The notes beneath the pieces were generated by a model. The model made no database searches. It saw nothing but the letters and a program-made list of their open reading frames with translations, and was not told where the DNA came from. 64,000 nucleotides of DNA from Comamonadaceae bacterium. GTDB lineage: Bacteria; Pseudomonadota; Gammaproteobacteria; Burkholderiales; Burkholderiaceae_C. Both the position numbers and the translations under genes were made by a program. Shown in pieces: positions 34,150 through 43,900 of this stretch (position 1 is the stretch's first letter; every line of letters begins with the position of its first letter). Where the stretch lies: contig CANGNS010000007.1 in NCBI GenBank assembly GCA_947455465.1, positions 1 through 64,000 of the forward strand, given 5' to 3'.

Positions 34150-35403
34150 ATGAGCAGCACAACACTAGACATTTCCCAAATCCGCATCAACGGCGACCGC
34201 CTCTGGGCCTCCCTCATGGAGCTGGCGCAAATCGGCGCCACGCCCAAAGGCGGTGTCTGCCGCCTGACCCTGACCGACCTGGACAAACAAGGCCGCGATC
34301 TCGTGACCCGCTGGGCGCGCGAAGCCGGCATGAGCGTGACCATCGACAAAATCGGCAATGGCTTTATGCGCCGCCCCGGTCGCAACAACAGCTTGCCACC
34401 CATCATGACCGGCAGCCATATCGACACGCAACCCACCGGCGGCAAGTTCGATGGCAACTACGGTGTGCTCGCCGGGCTGGAAGTGGTGCGCACGCTCAAT
34501 GATTTGGGCATCGAAACCGAAGCGCCCATCGAAGTGGCTTTCTGGACCAATGAAGAGGGCTCGCGCTTTGTGCCGGTGATGATGGGCTCGGGCGTGTTCG
34601 CCAAAGCTTTCACCTTAGAGCATGCCTACGCCGCCACCGACACCACGGGTGTATCGGTCAAAGAAGAGCTGACGCGCATCGGCTACATCGGCGACCAGGA
34701 GCCGGGCGACCATCCGATTGGCGCTTACTTTGAAACCCATATCGAACAAGGCCCGGTGCTCGAAGACAACGACGTCACTATCGGCGTGGTGCAAGGCGTG
34801 CTGGGCATTCGCTGGTTTGACTGCACCGTGACCGGCATGGAAGCGCACGCTGGCCCCACGCCTATGGCGCTGCGCCGCGATGCCATGCAAGTGGCTACGC
34901 ACATCATGCAAGAAGTGGTGGCTTCGGCCCTGCGCCACCCGCCGCACGGACGCGGCACCGTGGGCATGGTGCAAGTGTTTCCCAATAGCCGCAATGTGAT
35001 CCCGGGCCGTGTGAAGTTCAGCATCGACCTGCGCAACTCCACCGACGCCCTGGTGGACCAAATGGCCGAAGAAGTCAAAGCCTTTGCCGCGCGCAAAGCC
35101 ACCGAAACCGGCTTGGATGTGAAGATCGAAATGGTCTCGAGCTACTCGGCCATCGGCTTTCATGCCGATTGCATCGACGCCGTAGCACGCGCCGCTAAAA
35201 AACTGGGTTACTCCAATATGCCGGTAGTCTCTGGCGCCGGACACGATGCGGTTTATATGGCCAAGCTGGCCTCCAGCGGCATGATTTTCATCCCCTGCAA
35301 AGACGGCATCAGCCACAACGAAGTGGAAGACGCCAAGCCCGAGCACATTACCGCTGGTTGCAACGTTTTGCTGCACGCCATGCTAGAGCGCGCCGGCACC
35401 TAA
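34150..35403 (+). CDS. M20-type Zn-dependent N-carbamoyl amidohydrolase, probable beta-ureidopropionase
   Basis: The 417-aa protein belongs to the HyuC/AllC/AmaB branch of M20. The metal ligands are visible: GSHIDTQPTGG, KFDGNYGVLAG, FWTNEEGSRF, ETHIEQGPVLE and the final His in DGISHNEVED; the dimer-lid region VTGMEAHAGPTP is also typical. Next to dihydropyrimidinase it most likely splits N-carbamoyl-beta-alanine to beta-alanine, CO2 and ammonia, the third reductive step. Allantoate amidohydrolase is the main alternative but no allantoin genes are near. aggag (34138-34142) precedes the ATG. Confidence 0.88.
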   Translation: MSSTTLDISQIRINGDRLWASLMELAQIGATPKGGVCRLTLTDLDKQGRDLVTRWAREAGMSVTIDKIGNGFMRRPGRNNSLPPIMTGSHIDTQPTGGKFDGNYGVLAGLEVVRTLNDLGIETEAPIEVAFWTNEEGSRFVPVMMGSGVFAKAFTLEHAYAATDTTGVSVKEELTRIGYIGDQEPGDHPIGAYFETHIEQGPVLEDNDVTIGVVQGVLGIRWFDCTVTGMEAHAGPTPMALRRDAMQVATHIMQEVVASALRHPPHGRGTVGMVQVFPNSRNVIPGRVKFSIDLRNSTDALVDQMAEEVKAFAARKATETGLDVKIEMVSSYSAIGFHADCIDAVARAAKKLGYSNMPVVSGAGHDAVYMAKLASSGMIFIPCKDGISHNEVEDAKPEHITAGCNVLLHAMLERAGT

Positions 35404-35428
35404 GCCACGCCGTAGCCCGCGCTTTTGC

Positions 35429-36730
35429 ATGCTCGACCTGCTCATCCACAACGCCACCCTGCCCGACGGCCGAACCGGCATGTCGGTCGCGGTGCAAGAC
35501 GGCCGTATCGTGGACGTGTCGCCCGGACTGCAAGCCCCGGCGCACGAGAGCGTGGATGCACAAGGCCAGTTGCTCAGCCCGCCGTTTGTCGATGCGCACT
35601 TTCATATGGACGCGACGCTGAGCTATGGCTTGCCGCGCGTCAATGCCTCGGGCACGCTGCTCGAAGGCATTGCCCTGTGGGGCGAGCTCAAACCGCACCT
35701 GACGCACGAGGCCCTAGTGGGCCGCGCCATGGCCTATTGCGACTGGGCCGTAGGCAAAGGCCTGCTAGCTATCCGCACCCATGTCGATGTGTGCGACCCG
35801 CGCCTTTTGGCGGTGGATGCGCTGCTGGAAGTCAAGCGCCGGGTGGCACCCTATATCGACCTGCAGCTAGTGGCCTTTCCGCAAGACGGCGTGTTGCGCG
35901 GCAAGAGCGGCCAGCAGCAGCACATGGACACCTTAAAGCGCGCGCTGGACCAAGGCGTGGACGTGGTCGGCGGCATTCCGCACTTTGAGCGCACCATGGC
36001 CGACGGCGCGCTCAGCGTCAAGCTCTTGTGCGAACTGGCCGCAGAGCGCGGCCTGCGCGTGGACATGCATTGCGACGAGTCGGACGACCCGCTTTCGCGC
36101 CACATCGAAACCCTGGCCTTTGAGACCCAACGCCTAGGCCTGCAAGGCCGCGTTACCGGCTCGCACCTCACGTCCATGCACAGCATGGACAACTACTACG
36201 CCAGCAAACTGATTCCCTTGATCGCCGAGGCAGGCGTGCATGTGGTGGCCAACCCGCTGATCAACATCACCTTGCAAGGCCGGCACGACAGCTACCCCAA
36301 GCGCCGGGGCATGACGCGCGTGCCCGAGTTGCTGGCCGCCGGCGTGAACGTGTCCTTCGGGCAGGACTGCGCCATGGACCCCTGGTACTCGCTGGGCAGC
36401 GGCGACATGCTGGAAGTGGCGCACATGGGCTTGCATGTAGGCCAAATGACCAGCCAGGCCGCCATGGCCCAATGCTTTGACGCCGTGACCACCCACCCGG
36501 CGCGTGCGCTGGGCCTGGAGGGCTATGGCATCGCCACCGGTTGCCATGCGGACATGGTGCTACTGCAGGCCAGCGACCCGGTGGAGGCCATCCGCCTGCG
36601 CGCCACCTGCCTGCGGGTCTACCGGCGCGGTAAGCTGCTGGCGCAGGCCCCGGCGGCCGTGAGCAGCCTGCATATGCCCGGCCGGCCGGCCAGCACCGCC
36701 TTCAGGCATGATTCGATTCCGCGTTTTTGA
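35429..36730 (+). CDS. Cytosine deaminase-like amidohydrolase
   Basis: The 433-aa protein matches the CodA family: metal His pair in FVDAHFHMDATLSYGLP, HCDESDD with ligand His and catalytic Glu, GSHLTSMHSM and the Asp in FGQDCAMDPW. CodA converts cytosine to uracil, which would feed PreTA directly. Related enzymes act on other cyclic amidines (for example isoguanine or creatinine), so the substrate is inferred from the locus. The ATG at 35429 lies 25 bp after the amidohydrolase stop. The ABC transporter genes follow on the same strand. Confidence 0.84.
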   Translation: MLDLLIHNATLPDGRTGMSVAVQDGRIVDVSPGLQAPAHESVDAQGQLLSPPFVDAHFHMDATLSYGLPRVNASGTLLEGIALWGELKPHLTHEALVGRAMAYCDWAVGKGLLAIRTHVDVCDPRLLAVDALLEVKRRVAPYIDLQLVAFPQDGVLRGKSGQQQHMDTLKRALDQGVDVVGGIPHFERTMADGALSVKLLCELAAERGLRVDMHCDESDDPLSRHIETLAFETQRLGLQGRVTGSHLTSMHSMDNYYASKLIPLIAEAGVHVVANPLINITLQGRHDSYPKRRGMTRVPELLAAGVNVSFGQDCAMDPWYSLGSGDMLEVAHMGLHVGQMTSQAAMAQCFDAVTTHPARALGLEGYGIATGCHADMVLLQASDPVEAIRLRATCLRVYRRGKLLAQAPAAVSSLHMPGRPASTAFRHDSIPRF

Positions 36731-36746
36731 TTAAGACTGTTGTTCC

Positions 36747-37553
36747 ATGACCGCTTCCCCCTCGCCAAGCCCCGCTGCCCAGGTTCCCGCTGTGCAGGTG
36801 CGCCAGGCCTCCCTGATTTACAACCCCCAGCACGCCCCGGTGCATGCGCTGGCCGATATCGACCTGACGATTGCGCCCGGCGAGTTCGTCTCGCTCATCG
36901 GCCCCTCGGGCTGCGGCAAGACCACGCTCTTGCGCGTAATTGCCGATCTGGAGCACATCACCTCGGGCACGGTACAGGTCAATGGCGTGTCGCCGCACGA
37001 GGCGCGGCTGGCGCGCGCCTATGGCTATGTGTTTCAGGCGCCCGCCTTGTTTGCCTGGCGCACGGTGCTGGGCAATGTGAAGCTGCCGCTGCAAATACAA
37101 GGCAAAAGCGCTGCAGAGTGCGATGCGATCGCCCGCGAGCAACTCGCCCGCGTGGGCCTGGCTGGTTTTGAGAACAAATACCCCTGGCAGCTCTCGGGCG
37201 GCATGCAGCAGCGCGCCTCGATTGCGCGCGCACTGTCCTTTGAACCGCGCATTTTGATGATGGACGAGCCCTTTGGCGCCTTGGACGAAATCACCCGCGA
37301 CCGGCTCAATGAACAATTGCAACAACTCTGGCAGCGCGAGCGGCGCACCGTGGTGTTTGTGACGCACTCGATTGCCGAGGCGGTGTATTTGTCCACCCGC
37401 ATCGTGGTCATGTCGCCCCGGCCCGGGCGCATCGTGCGCGTTATCGATTCAACGCTGCCCGACGAGCGGCATTTGGGTTTGCGCGACTCGCCCGAGTTCA
37501 TGGACATGGCCCACCAAGTACGCGAGGCACTAGCCGATGGCCACCACGAGTAG
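36747..37553 (+). CDS. ABC transporter ATPase of the SsuB/TauB/ThiZ type
   Basis: The 268-aa ATPase has Walker A GPSGCGKTTLL, signature LSGGMQQRASIARAL, Walker B ILMMDEPFGALDE and the switch His in VFVTHSIAEAVYLS. This type serves importers for nitrate, sulfonates, and pyrimidine-like compounds. It lies 16 bp after the deaminase gene and overlaps the first permease gene by 17 bp. The transported compound is probably a pyrimidine because every upstream gene acts on pyrimidines. Confidence 0.9.
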   Translation: MTASPSPSPAAQVPAVQVRQASLIYNPQHAPVHALADIDLTIAPGEFVSLIGPSGCGKTTLLRVIADLEHITSGTVQVNGVSPHEARLARAYGYVFQAPALFAWRTVLGNVKLPLQIQGKSAAECDAIAREQLARVGLAGFENKYPWQLSGGMQQRASIARALSFEPRILMMDEPFGALDEITRDRLNEQLQQLWQRERRTVVFVTHSIAEAVYLSTRIVVMSPRPGRIVRVIDSTLPDERHLGLRDSPEFMDMAHQVREALADGHHE

Positions 37554-38445
37554 CGCAGCCCCTGTGTCGCTGACCGAGCGCCTGCGCTTGCAAGGCCTGC
37601 CTATTGCCGTGGTGCTGGCGGCCACCTTGCTGGCCTGGTACGCGCTGACGGTGTACCTGAATGCGCCCGGCGCCATCGAGCGCGTGCTCGAGCCCCAGGG
37701 CGCCTGGACCTGGAAAGACCTGCTCGCCGCCACCATGACGGTGCAGCGCCCGGTGCTGCCCGCACCGCACCAGGTGGCTTTGGACTTGTACAGCAGCTTG
37801 GTCGATTGGCCCGTCACCTCGCCGCGCAATTTGCTGTTCCATGTGGCTGTCACCGGGCAAAGTACTTTGGTTGGCTTTGTCATGGGCACGCTGCTGGGCC
37901 TGGTGCTGTCGGTGTGCATCGTGCATTCGCGCACCTTGGACAAAGCGCTGCTGCCCTGGATCGTGGCCTCGCAGTCCATCCCGGTGCTGGCGATTGCGCC
38001 TATCGTGCTGGTGATTTTGGGCACCATGGGTTTTTCGGGCGTGGCGCCCAAGGCGGTCATCGCCATGTATTTGTGCTTCTTCCCGGTGACCGTGGCCATG
38101 GTGCAGGGCCTGCGCTCGCCGCAGGTGATTGAAACCGAAATGATGCACACCTACGCCGCCACGCGCTGGCAGGCGTTGTGGATGCTGCGCCTGCCCGCTG
38201 CGCTGCCGTTTTTGTTTCCCGCGCTGCGCGTGGGCATTGCCGCTGGCTTGGTCGGCGCCATGGTGGCCGAGCTGCCCACCGGCGCGCAAGCGGGTTTGGG
38301 TGCGCGCTTGCTCACGGGCAGTTACTACGGGCAAACCGTACAAATCTGGTCGGCGCTGGTGATGTCGGCCTTTGTCGGGCTGGCACTCACGGCGTCCATG
38401 GCCGCTTTGGAAGCCTTGGTGCTTGGAAAGCGCAGGCAGCTATGA
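37537..38445 (+). CDS. ABC transporter permease 1 (TauC/SsuC family)
   Basis: The 302-aa protein has about six membrane helices and the cytoplasmic EAA-type loop (TYAATRWQALWMLRLPAALP) that contacts the ATPase. Conserved TauC/SsuC features include SQSIPVLAIAPIVLVILG. It overlaps the ATPase gene by 17 bp and shares an ATGA with permease 2. The presence of two different permease genes implies a heterodimeric channel, unlike the homodimeric SsuC. Confidence 0.88.
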   Translation: MATTSSAAPVSLTERLRLQGLPIAVVLAATLLAWYALTVYLNAPGAIERVLEPQGAWTWKDLLAATMTVQRPVLPAPHQVALDLYSSLVDWPVTSPRNLLFHVAVTGQSTLVGFVMGTLLGLVLSVCIVHSRTLDKALLPWIVASQSIPVLAIAPIVLVILGTMGFSGVAPKAVIAMYLCFFPVTVAMVQGLRSPQVIETEMMHTYAATRWQALWMLRLPAALPFLFPALRVGIAAGLVGAMVAELPTGAQAGLGARLLTGSYYGQTVQIWSALVMSAFVGLALTASMAALEALVLGKRRQL

Positions 38446-39407
38446 ACCCCCACACCAAACAACCCGATCTGCGCATCAGCGCGCTGGTGGTGCTGGCCGG
38501 CATCGGCGGGGCCTGGGCCTTGCTGCTCTCCTCGCTGGCCGACCCGGCCACACCCAAAGACGGCCCATTTTGGGGCGCGACCTTGGTGGTGGCTTTGCTG
38601 GCCGTCAGCGGCATCCGTCGACTGGCGGCTATCGATGGGCCGCGCATTTACGCCAGCGCTTCTGCGCTGCTGTTTGGTGGCTGGCTGCTGTATTTCTGGC
38701 AACTGCTGACTATTGCCTTAGACGTGCCGCGCGTGCTACTGCCCGCCCCCAGCCTGATCGCCGCCGCTTTTGGCGAACACATGGGCACGCTGCAAACCGA
38801 CTTTGTGCAAACCGTGGTGCGCGCTGTGGCCTTGGGCTGGGTGCTGGGCTCGGGCCTGGGCTTTTGCGTGGGCGTTGCCATCGATCGCATGCCATTTTTG
38901 CAGCGCGGGCTGTTACCGCTGGCCTCGCTGACCAGCACCATCCCCTTGGTGGGCGTGGCGCCGATAGCCGTCATGTGGTTTGGCTTTGAATGGCCGTCTA
39001 AAGCGGCGGTGGTGGTGCTGATGACTTTCTTCCCCATGTTGGTGTCCACGCTGGCCGGGCTGCGCGCCGCCGACCGGCTGGAGCGCGAGCTGATGCACAG
39101 CTACGCCGCCGGCTATGGGCGCACGCTGTGGTCGCTGCGCCTGCCTACGGCCATGCCTTATTTGTTTTCGGCGCTCAAGGTCAATGCCACGCTGGCGCTG
39201 ATTGGGGCCATCGTGGCCGAATTTTTTGGCTCGCCCACCTCGGGCCTGGGCTTTCGTATTTCCACCGAGGCCACGCGCATGAACATGGGCCTGGTCTGGG
39301 CGGCGGTGGCGGTGGCGGCGGTCACCGGCTCGGCGGTGTATGCGCTGCTGGTGTCTATCGAAAAGCGCGCCGCGTTTTGGCATCCGTCAGTGCGAGGCAA
39401 AAAATGA
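38442..39407 (+). CDS. ABC transporter permease 2 (TauC/SsuC family)
   Basis: The 321-aa protein has about seven membrane helices, the TSTIPLVGVAPIAVMWFG stretch and the EAA loop SYAAGYGRTLWSLRLPTAMP. The extra N-terminal helices (about 12-60) go beyond the usual core. The ATG at 38442 overlaps the permease 1 stop (ATGA); the longer frame to 38178 is antiphase inside permease 1. It pairs with permease 1 in the importer. A 142-bp gap leads to the binding-protein gene. Confidence 0.88.
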   Translation: MNPHTKQPDLRISALVVLAGIGGAWALLLSSLADPATPKDGPFWGATLVVALLAVSGIRRLAAIDGPRIYASASALLFGGWLLYFWQLLTIALDVPRVLLPAPSLIAAAFGEHMGTLQTDFVQTVVRAVALGWVLGSGLGFCVGVAIDRMPFLQRGLLPLASLTSTIPLVGVAPIAVMWFGFEWPSKAAVVVLMTFFPMLVSTLAGLRAADRLERELMHSYAAGYGRTLWSLRLPTAMPYLFSALKVNATLALIGAIVAEFFGSPTSGLGFRISTEATRMNMGLVWAAVAVAAVTGSAVYALLVSIEKRAAFWHPSVRGKK

Positions 39408-39549
39408 AAGCCTGCTTCCCCTCCCCCTCGCACCCCATCTGCGCTGCGTCAAAATGTTTTCTTGTCCGGGTGGACAAGAGCTGTTCCCCGGCTTACCCTC
39501 GCGGGCAAGCTATTTTCCCCCCTGTGTCCTTAACCCTAGGAGTTTTTCT

Positions 39550-40554
39550 ATGAAGATGCGTTTGAAACTAAGCACCACCCTGGCAGCAGCCCTGCTGTCT
39601 ATTGGTGCGGTCGCGGCCCATGCAGCCGACAAAGTGACGATCCAGCTCAAGTGGCTGCCGCAAGCGCAGTTTGCCGGCTACTACGTGGCGCAGGCCAAGG
39701 GCTATTACAAAGACGCAGGCCTGGATGTGACCATCAAGCCGGGCGGCCCTGATATTGCGCCTACGCAAGTGATCGCCGGCAAGCAAGCCGACATCGTGGT
39801 GGACTGGATGCCCTCGGCCCTGGCCGCGCGCGAAGCCGGTGTGCCGCTGGTCAACGTGGCCCAGGTGTTTAACCAGTCGGGCCTGATGCTGACTTGCAAA
39901 AAGTCCAGCGGCGTGAGCTCGCCCAAAGACCTGAAGGGCAAGACCCTGGGCGTCTGGTACGGCGGCAACGAGTACCCCTTCCTGAACTGGATGACCAAGC
40001 TGGGCTACAAAACCGACTCAGACATCAAGATCTTGAAGCAAGGCTTTAACGTCGACCCCCTACTGCAAAACCAGGCCGCTTGTATCTCCACCATGATTTA
40101 CAACGAATACTGGCAAGTGGTGGACGCGGGCGTAAAGGAAAGCGACCTGATCACCTTCTTCTATGAAAAAGAAGGCGTGGCCTCGCTGGAAGACGGCCTG
40201 TATGTGCTGGAGTCCAACCTGAAAGACCCGGCCTTTGTGGCCCGCATGGCCAAGTTCCTCAAGGCCAGCTTCAAAGGCTGGAATGACGCTGTGAAAAACC
40301 CCGCTGAAGCGGCCAAGATCGTCGTCGCCGGCGACACCTCGGGCAGCGCCAACGAAGCGGTGCAAAAGCGCCAAATGGAAAACGTGGCCAAGCTGATCAC
40401 CAACGCAGGCACCACCAAGATCGGCTACTTGGAGCCCGCCGCTTTCGAGCGCACGGTCAAGGTGCTGCTGTCTAGCGGCAGCTCGCCCGTGATCAAGAAA
40501 GACCCGGGCAAAGCGGCCTACTCGCACGCTATCTGGGAAGCTTCTACGAAGTAA
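39550..40554 (+). CDS. NMT1/THI5-type periplasmic binding protein of the pyrimidine locus
   Basis: The 334-aa precursor has a signal peptide (KLSTTLAAALLSIGAVAAHA, residues 5-24) and the ThiY/NMT1 fold: VTIQLKWLPQAQFAGYYVA, AKGYYKDAGLDV, GGPDIAPTQVIAGKQADI and LKGKTLGVWYGGNEYPFLNW. Relatives bind hydroxymethylpyrimidine, riboflavin or other ring compounds. No thiamine gene or TPP riboswitch is near, so cytosine, uracil or a dihydro-derivative is more likely. AGGAG 8 nt upstream decides the ATG at 39550; the frame back to 39340 is spurious. A strong terminator follows. Confidence 0.88.
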   Translation: MKMRLKLSTTLAAALLSIGAVAAHAADKVTIQLKWLPQAQFAGYYVAQAKGYYKDAGLDVTIKPGGPDIAPTQVIAGKQADIVVDWMPSALAAREAGVPLVNVAQVFNQSGLMLTCKKSSGVSSPKDLKGKTLGVWYGGNEYPFLNWMTKLGYKTDSDIKILKQGFNVDPLLQNQAACISTMIYNEYWQVVDAGVKESDLITFFYEKEGVASLEDGLYVLESNLKDPAFVARMAKFLKASFKGWNDAVKNPAEAAKIVVAGDTSGSANEAVQKRQMENVAKLITNAGTTKIGYLEPAAFERTVKVLLSSGSSPVIKKDPGKAAYSHAIWEASTK

Positions 40555-40575
40555 AAGGCTTTTAAGTCAGAAGGA

Positions 40576-40607
40576 AGCCCGGCTGCGTGAGTGGCCGGGC
40601 TTTTTTT
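40576..40607 (+). terminator. Intrinsic terminator of the pyrimidine transporter operon
   Basis: AGCCCGGC (40576-40583) pairs with GCCGGGCT (40594-40601) and runs into seven T residues (40601-40607), 22 bp after the binding-protein stop. Confidence 0.88.
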
Positions 40608-40661
40608 GGCCACTTTGGGACCGGCCACACTGCGTATGCGGTGATTCCGCGCACCCGCCCT

Positions 40662-40871
40662 CTAAGCCCCCGCCGGAAACCCCAGCTTGCGCATGATGGT
40701 TTCCATCAGGCACCAGCGGGTGACGGCGCTTTGGGCCAGGTTCAGGCCGACAAATGCGGTGAAGGCCAGCCACCACTCGCTCACAAACAAGATGCTGCCG
40801 GGGATGCCCATGGCCAACGAGCCCATGATGAAAACGCCGGCGACCAAACGAACCACTTGCCATGAATACAT
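40662..40871 (-). CDS. DUF2892 inner-membrane protein
   Basis: The 69-aa protein has two hydrophobic helices (VVRLVAGVFIMGSLAMG and WWLAFTAFVGLNLAQSAVT) and ends CLMETIMRKLG, the DUF2892/YgaP-tail pattern. In some proteins this unit follows a rhodanese domain; here it stands alone. AGAGG upstream supports the ATG at 40871 rather than the TTG at 40877. It lies 34 bp downstream of the RND pump gene on the same strand and may be the last gene of that operon. Confidence 0.8.
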   Translation of the reverse strand: MYSWQVVRLVAGVFIMGSLAMGIPGSILFVSEWWLAFTAFVGLNLAQSAVTRWCLMETIMRKLGFPAGA

Positions 40872-40904
40872 ACGCAACCTCTTTCTAATAGAACGAACAA
40901 AAAA

Positions 40905-43900
40905 TCAAACCGCGGTGTCCACCTGCGCCAGTCGCTCGGGGTGCTTGTAGTTGGCGGCGTAATACAGCGTGGGGATGACCACCAGCGTCAGGATGGTGGA
41001 CACAAAAATGCCAAAGATCAGTGAGATAGCTAGGCCATTAAAAATAGGGTCGTCCAGAATAAAGAAGGCCCCCAGCATGGCCGCCAGCCCGGTCAGCACA
41101 ATCGGCTGGGCGCGGGTGGTGGCCGAACGCACCACCGCCTCTTTCAGGCTCAGGCCCTGGCGCACCAGCAGGTTGATAAAGTCCACCAGCAATATGGAGT
41201 TGCGCACGATGATGCCGGCCAGCGCAATCATGCCGATCATGCTGGTGGCGGTGTACTGCGCGCCCAATAGCGCGTGCCCGGGCATGACGCCGATGATGGT
41301 CAGCGGGATAGGCGCCATGATGATGAGCGGCGTCAGGTACGAGCCAAACTGTGCCACCACCAGCAAGTAAATGAGCATCAGGCCCACGCCGTAGGCAGCG
41401 CCCATGTCGCGAAAAGTCTCGTAGGTCACCTGCGACTCGCCGTCCCACTTGAGGGCGTAGTGGCGCAGCGCGTCCGAGGGCTGGGTGGTGAAGTACTCGT
41501 CCAGCGTGCCGCCGCCGGGCGTGGGCATGCCGACAATCGCGCTGCGCATCTGGAAGACGCCGTACAAAGGGCTGTCGAGTTTGCCGGCCATGTCGGCCAC
41601 CACCATGTTCAGGGGCAGCAGGTCTTTGTGGTAGATCGGCTGCTCGCGCAGGCTGTCGCTGGCGTGCACCAGCTCGGCAATAGGTACCAGTGCGCCGCCC
41701 GCGCCGCGCACACGCAGGCTCAGTAGCGCGGGCAAGTCACCCTGGCTTTCGGGGGGCAGTTGCAGCACCACGGGGGTGGCGTATTTGCTGGCGTCATGCA
41801 GATAGCTGGCGGTTTGCCCAGCCTGGCCGGCGCGCAAGGTGCTGACAATGGCCTGCTGCGACACGCCTAGCTGTGCCGCTTTGCGCCGGTCCACCAGCAA
41901 GAGCGTGCGGGGCGCATGGGCGATGCTGCTGTCGTCCACGTCCACGATGCCGGGGGTTTTTTCAAACACGGCGCGCACGGCTTGGGCTACTTGGCGCCGG
42001 CCTTGGGCCTCGGGGCCATAAATTTCGGCCACGATGGGCGAGAGCACCGGCGGGCCGGGCGGTACTTCCACGACCTTCACATTGGCGCCAAAGCGCGCGC
42101 CTATGGCTTGCAGTGCGGGCCGCTCGCGGGTGGCAATCGCATGGCTTTGCGCGCTGCGGGCGTGCTTGTCCACCAGATTGACCTGGATGTCGCCCAACTC
42201 GCCGCCTGCGCGCAGGTAGTACTGGCGCACCAGGCCGTTGAAGTTGATGGGCGCGGCGATGCCGGCATAGGCCTGGTAATCCGTCACCTCGGGCACGCTG
42301 GCCAGGTGCTCGCCCAGGGCGTGCAGCACGGCGGCGGTTTGCTCCAGCGGCGTGCCCACGGGCATGTCGACCACCACCTGAAACTCGGATTTGTTGTCAA
42401 AAGGCAGCATCTTGAGCAGCACCAGCCCGGTGGCGGGCAAGGCGACCGACAGGGCAATGAGGCCAGCCACCGCCAGGCCCAGCAAGCCGCGGTTGCGCCG
42501 GCCGTGGGTGTCATCCAGCAAGGGCTTGAACACCCGTCCAAACAAGGGCGCTATGCGGGCGCTCAGGCCGCTGTCGCCGTGCGCCGCACCAGGGGCTGCG
42601 CTGTGCGCGGCGCCGCTGGGCTTCATCCATAGGCGCGCCAGCCAGGGCGTGACCATAAAGGCGATGGCCAAGGACAAGAGCATGCCCATGCTGGCGTTGA
42701 TGGGGATGGGGCTCATGTACGGGCCCATCAGGCCCGAGACAAAAGCCATGGGCAGCAAGGCGGCGATCACGGTGAGCGTGGCCAAAATCGTAGGGCCGCC
42801 GACCTCGTCGACCGCGCCCGGGATGAGCTGCGCCAGCGTTTTGTGCGGAAAAAGCTGCTGGTGGCGGTGGATGTTCTCCACCACCACGATGGCATCGTCC
42901 ACCAAGATGCCGATCGAGAAAATCAGCGCAAACAGGGACACGCGGTTCAGCGTAAAGCCCCAAGCCCAGGAGGCAAACAGCGTGACGGTGAGCGTCAGCA
43001 CCACGGCCACGCCGACGATGGCTGCCTCGCGCCGGCCCAGCGCCAGAAAGACCAGCAGCACCACGGAGGCGGTGGCAAACAGCAGCTTTTGAATCAGCTT
43101 TTGCGCTTTGGCATTGGCCGAGGCGCCGTAGTTGCGCGTTGGCGCCACCTGCACGCTGTCGGGCACCACGGTGTTGCGCAGTTGCGCGACACGCGCCAGC
43201 ACGGCGTTGGCCACGTCAATGGCGTTCTCGCCCGGTTTTTTGGTAATGCTGATGGTGACCGCCGGGTACTGGCCGCCGCCCTGGGCGGCCGCCTCGCCGT
43301 GCCACACGTAGCGGCTGGGCGCCAGCGGGCCGTCTTGCACCTGCGCGACGTCGCGCAAAAACACCGGGCGGCCACCGTGCACGCCCACCACCAGGTCGGC
43401 CACGTCGTGGGCCTCTTGTAAAAACGGGCCGGACTCCAGGGCCACGGTTTGGTTGGCGCCGAGCAATTCGCCCACTGGCATGCCCAGGTTGGCCGACTCC
43501 AGCGCACCTTGCATATCCGCCACGGTGACGCCTGCGCCGGCCATGCGCGCCGGGTCCAGGGCCACCAGCACAGCGCGGCCGGGGCCGCCCAGGGTTTGCA
43601 CCTCGCGGGTGCCGGGCACGCGCTTGAGCTCCACTTCCATGCTGTGCGCCACGCGCTCTAAGTCGTAGGCGCCCGTCTGCGTGTCTTTGCTAAAGAGCGT
43701 GAGGGTGACGATGGGCACATCGTCAATGCCCTTGGGTTTGATGATGGGCTCGAGCACGCCCAGGTTTTTGGGCAGCCAGTCGGTGTTGGAGCGCAGCGTG
43801 TCGTGCAGGCGCACCAGCGCCTCGGTGCGCGGCACGCCCACCTTGAATTGCACCGTAATAACCGCCAGCCCCGGCTGCGAGAGCGACATCACATGCTCGG

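Noticed and set aside
33614..34153. 179-codon + strand frame through the intergenic repeats
   Set aside because: It runs through hairpins and has no ribosome site or domain; treated as non-coding.
39550..40554. Thiamine-precursor transporter reading of the NMT1/THI5-type protein
   Set aside because: No thiamine biosynthesis gene or TPP riboswitch is visible; all neighbours act on pyrimidine catabolism. It stays an alternative only.
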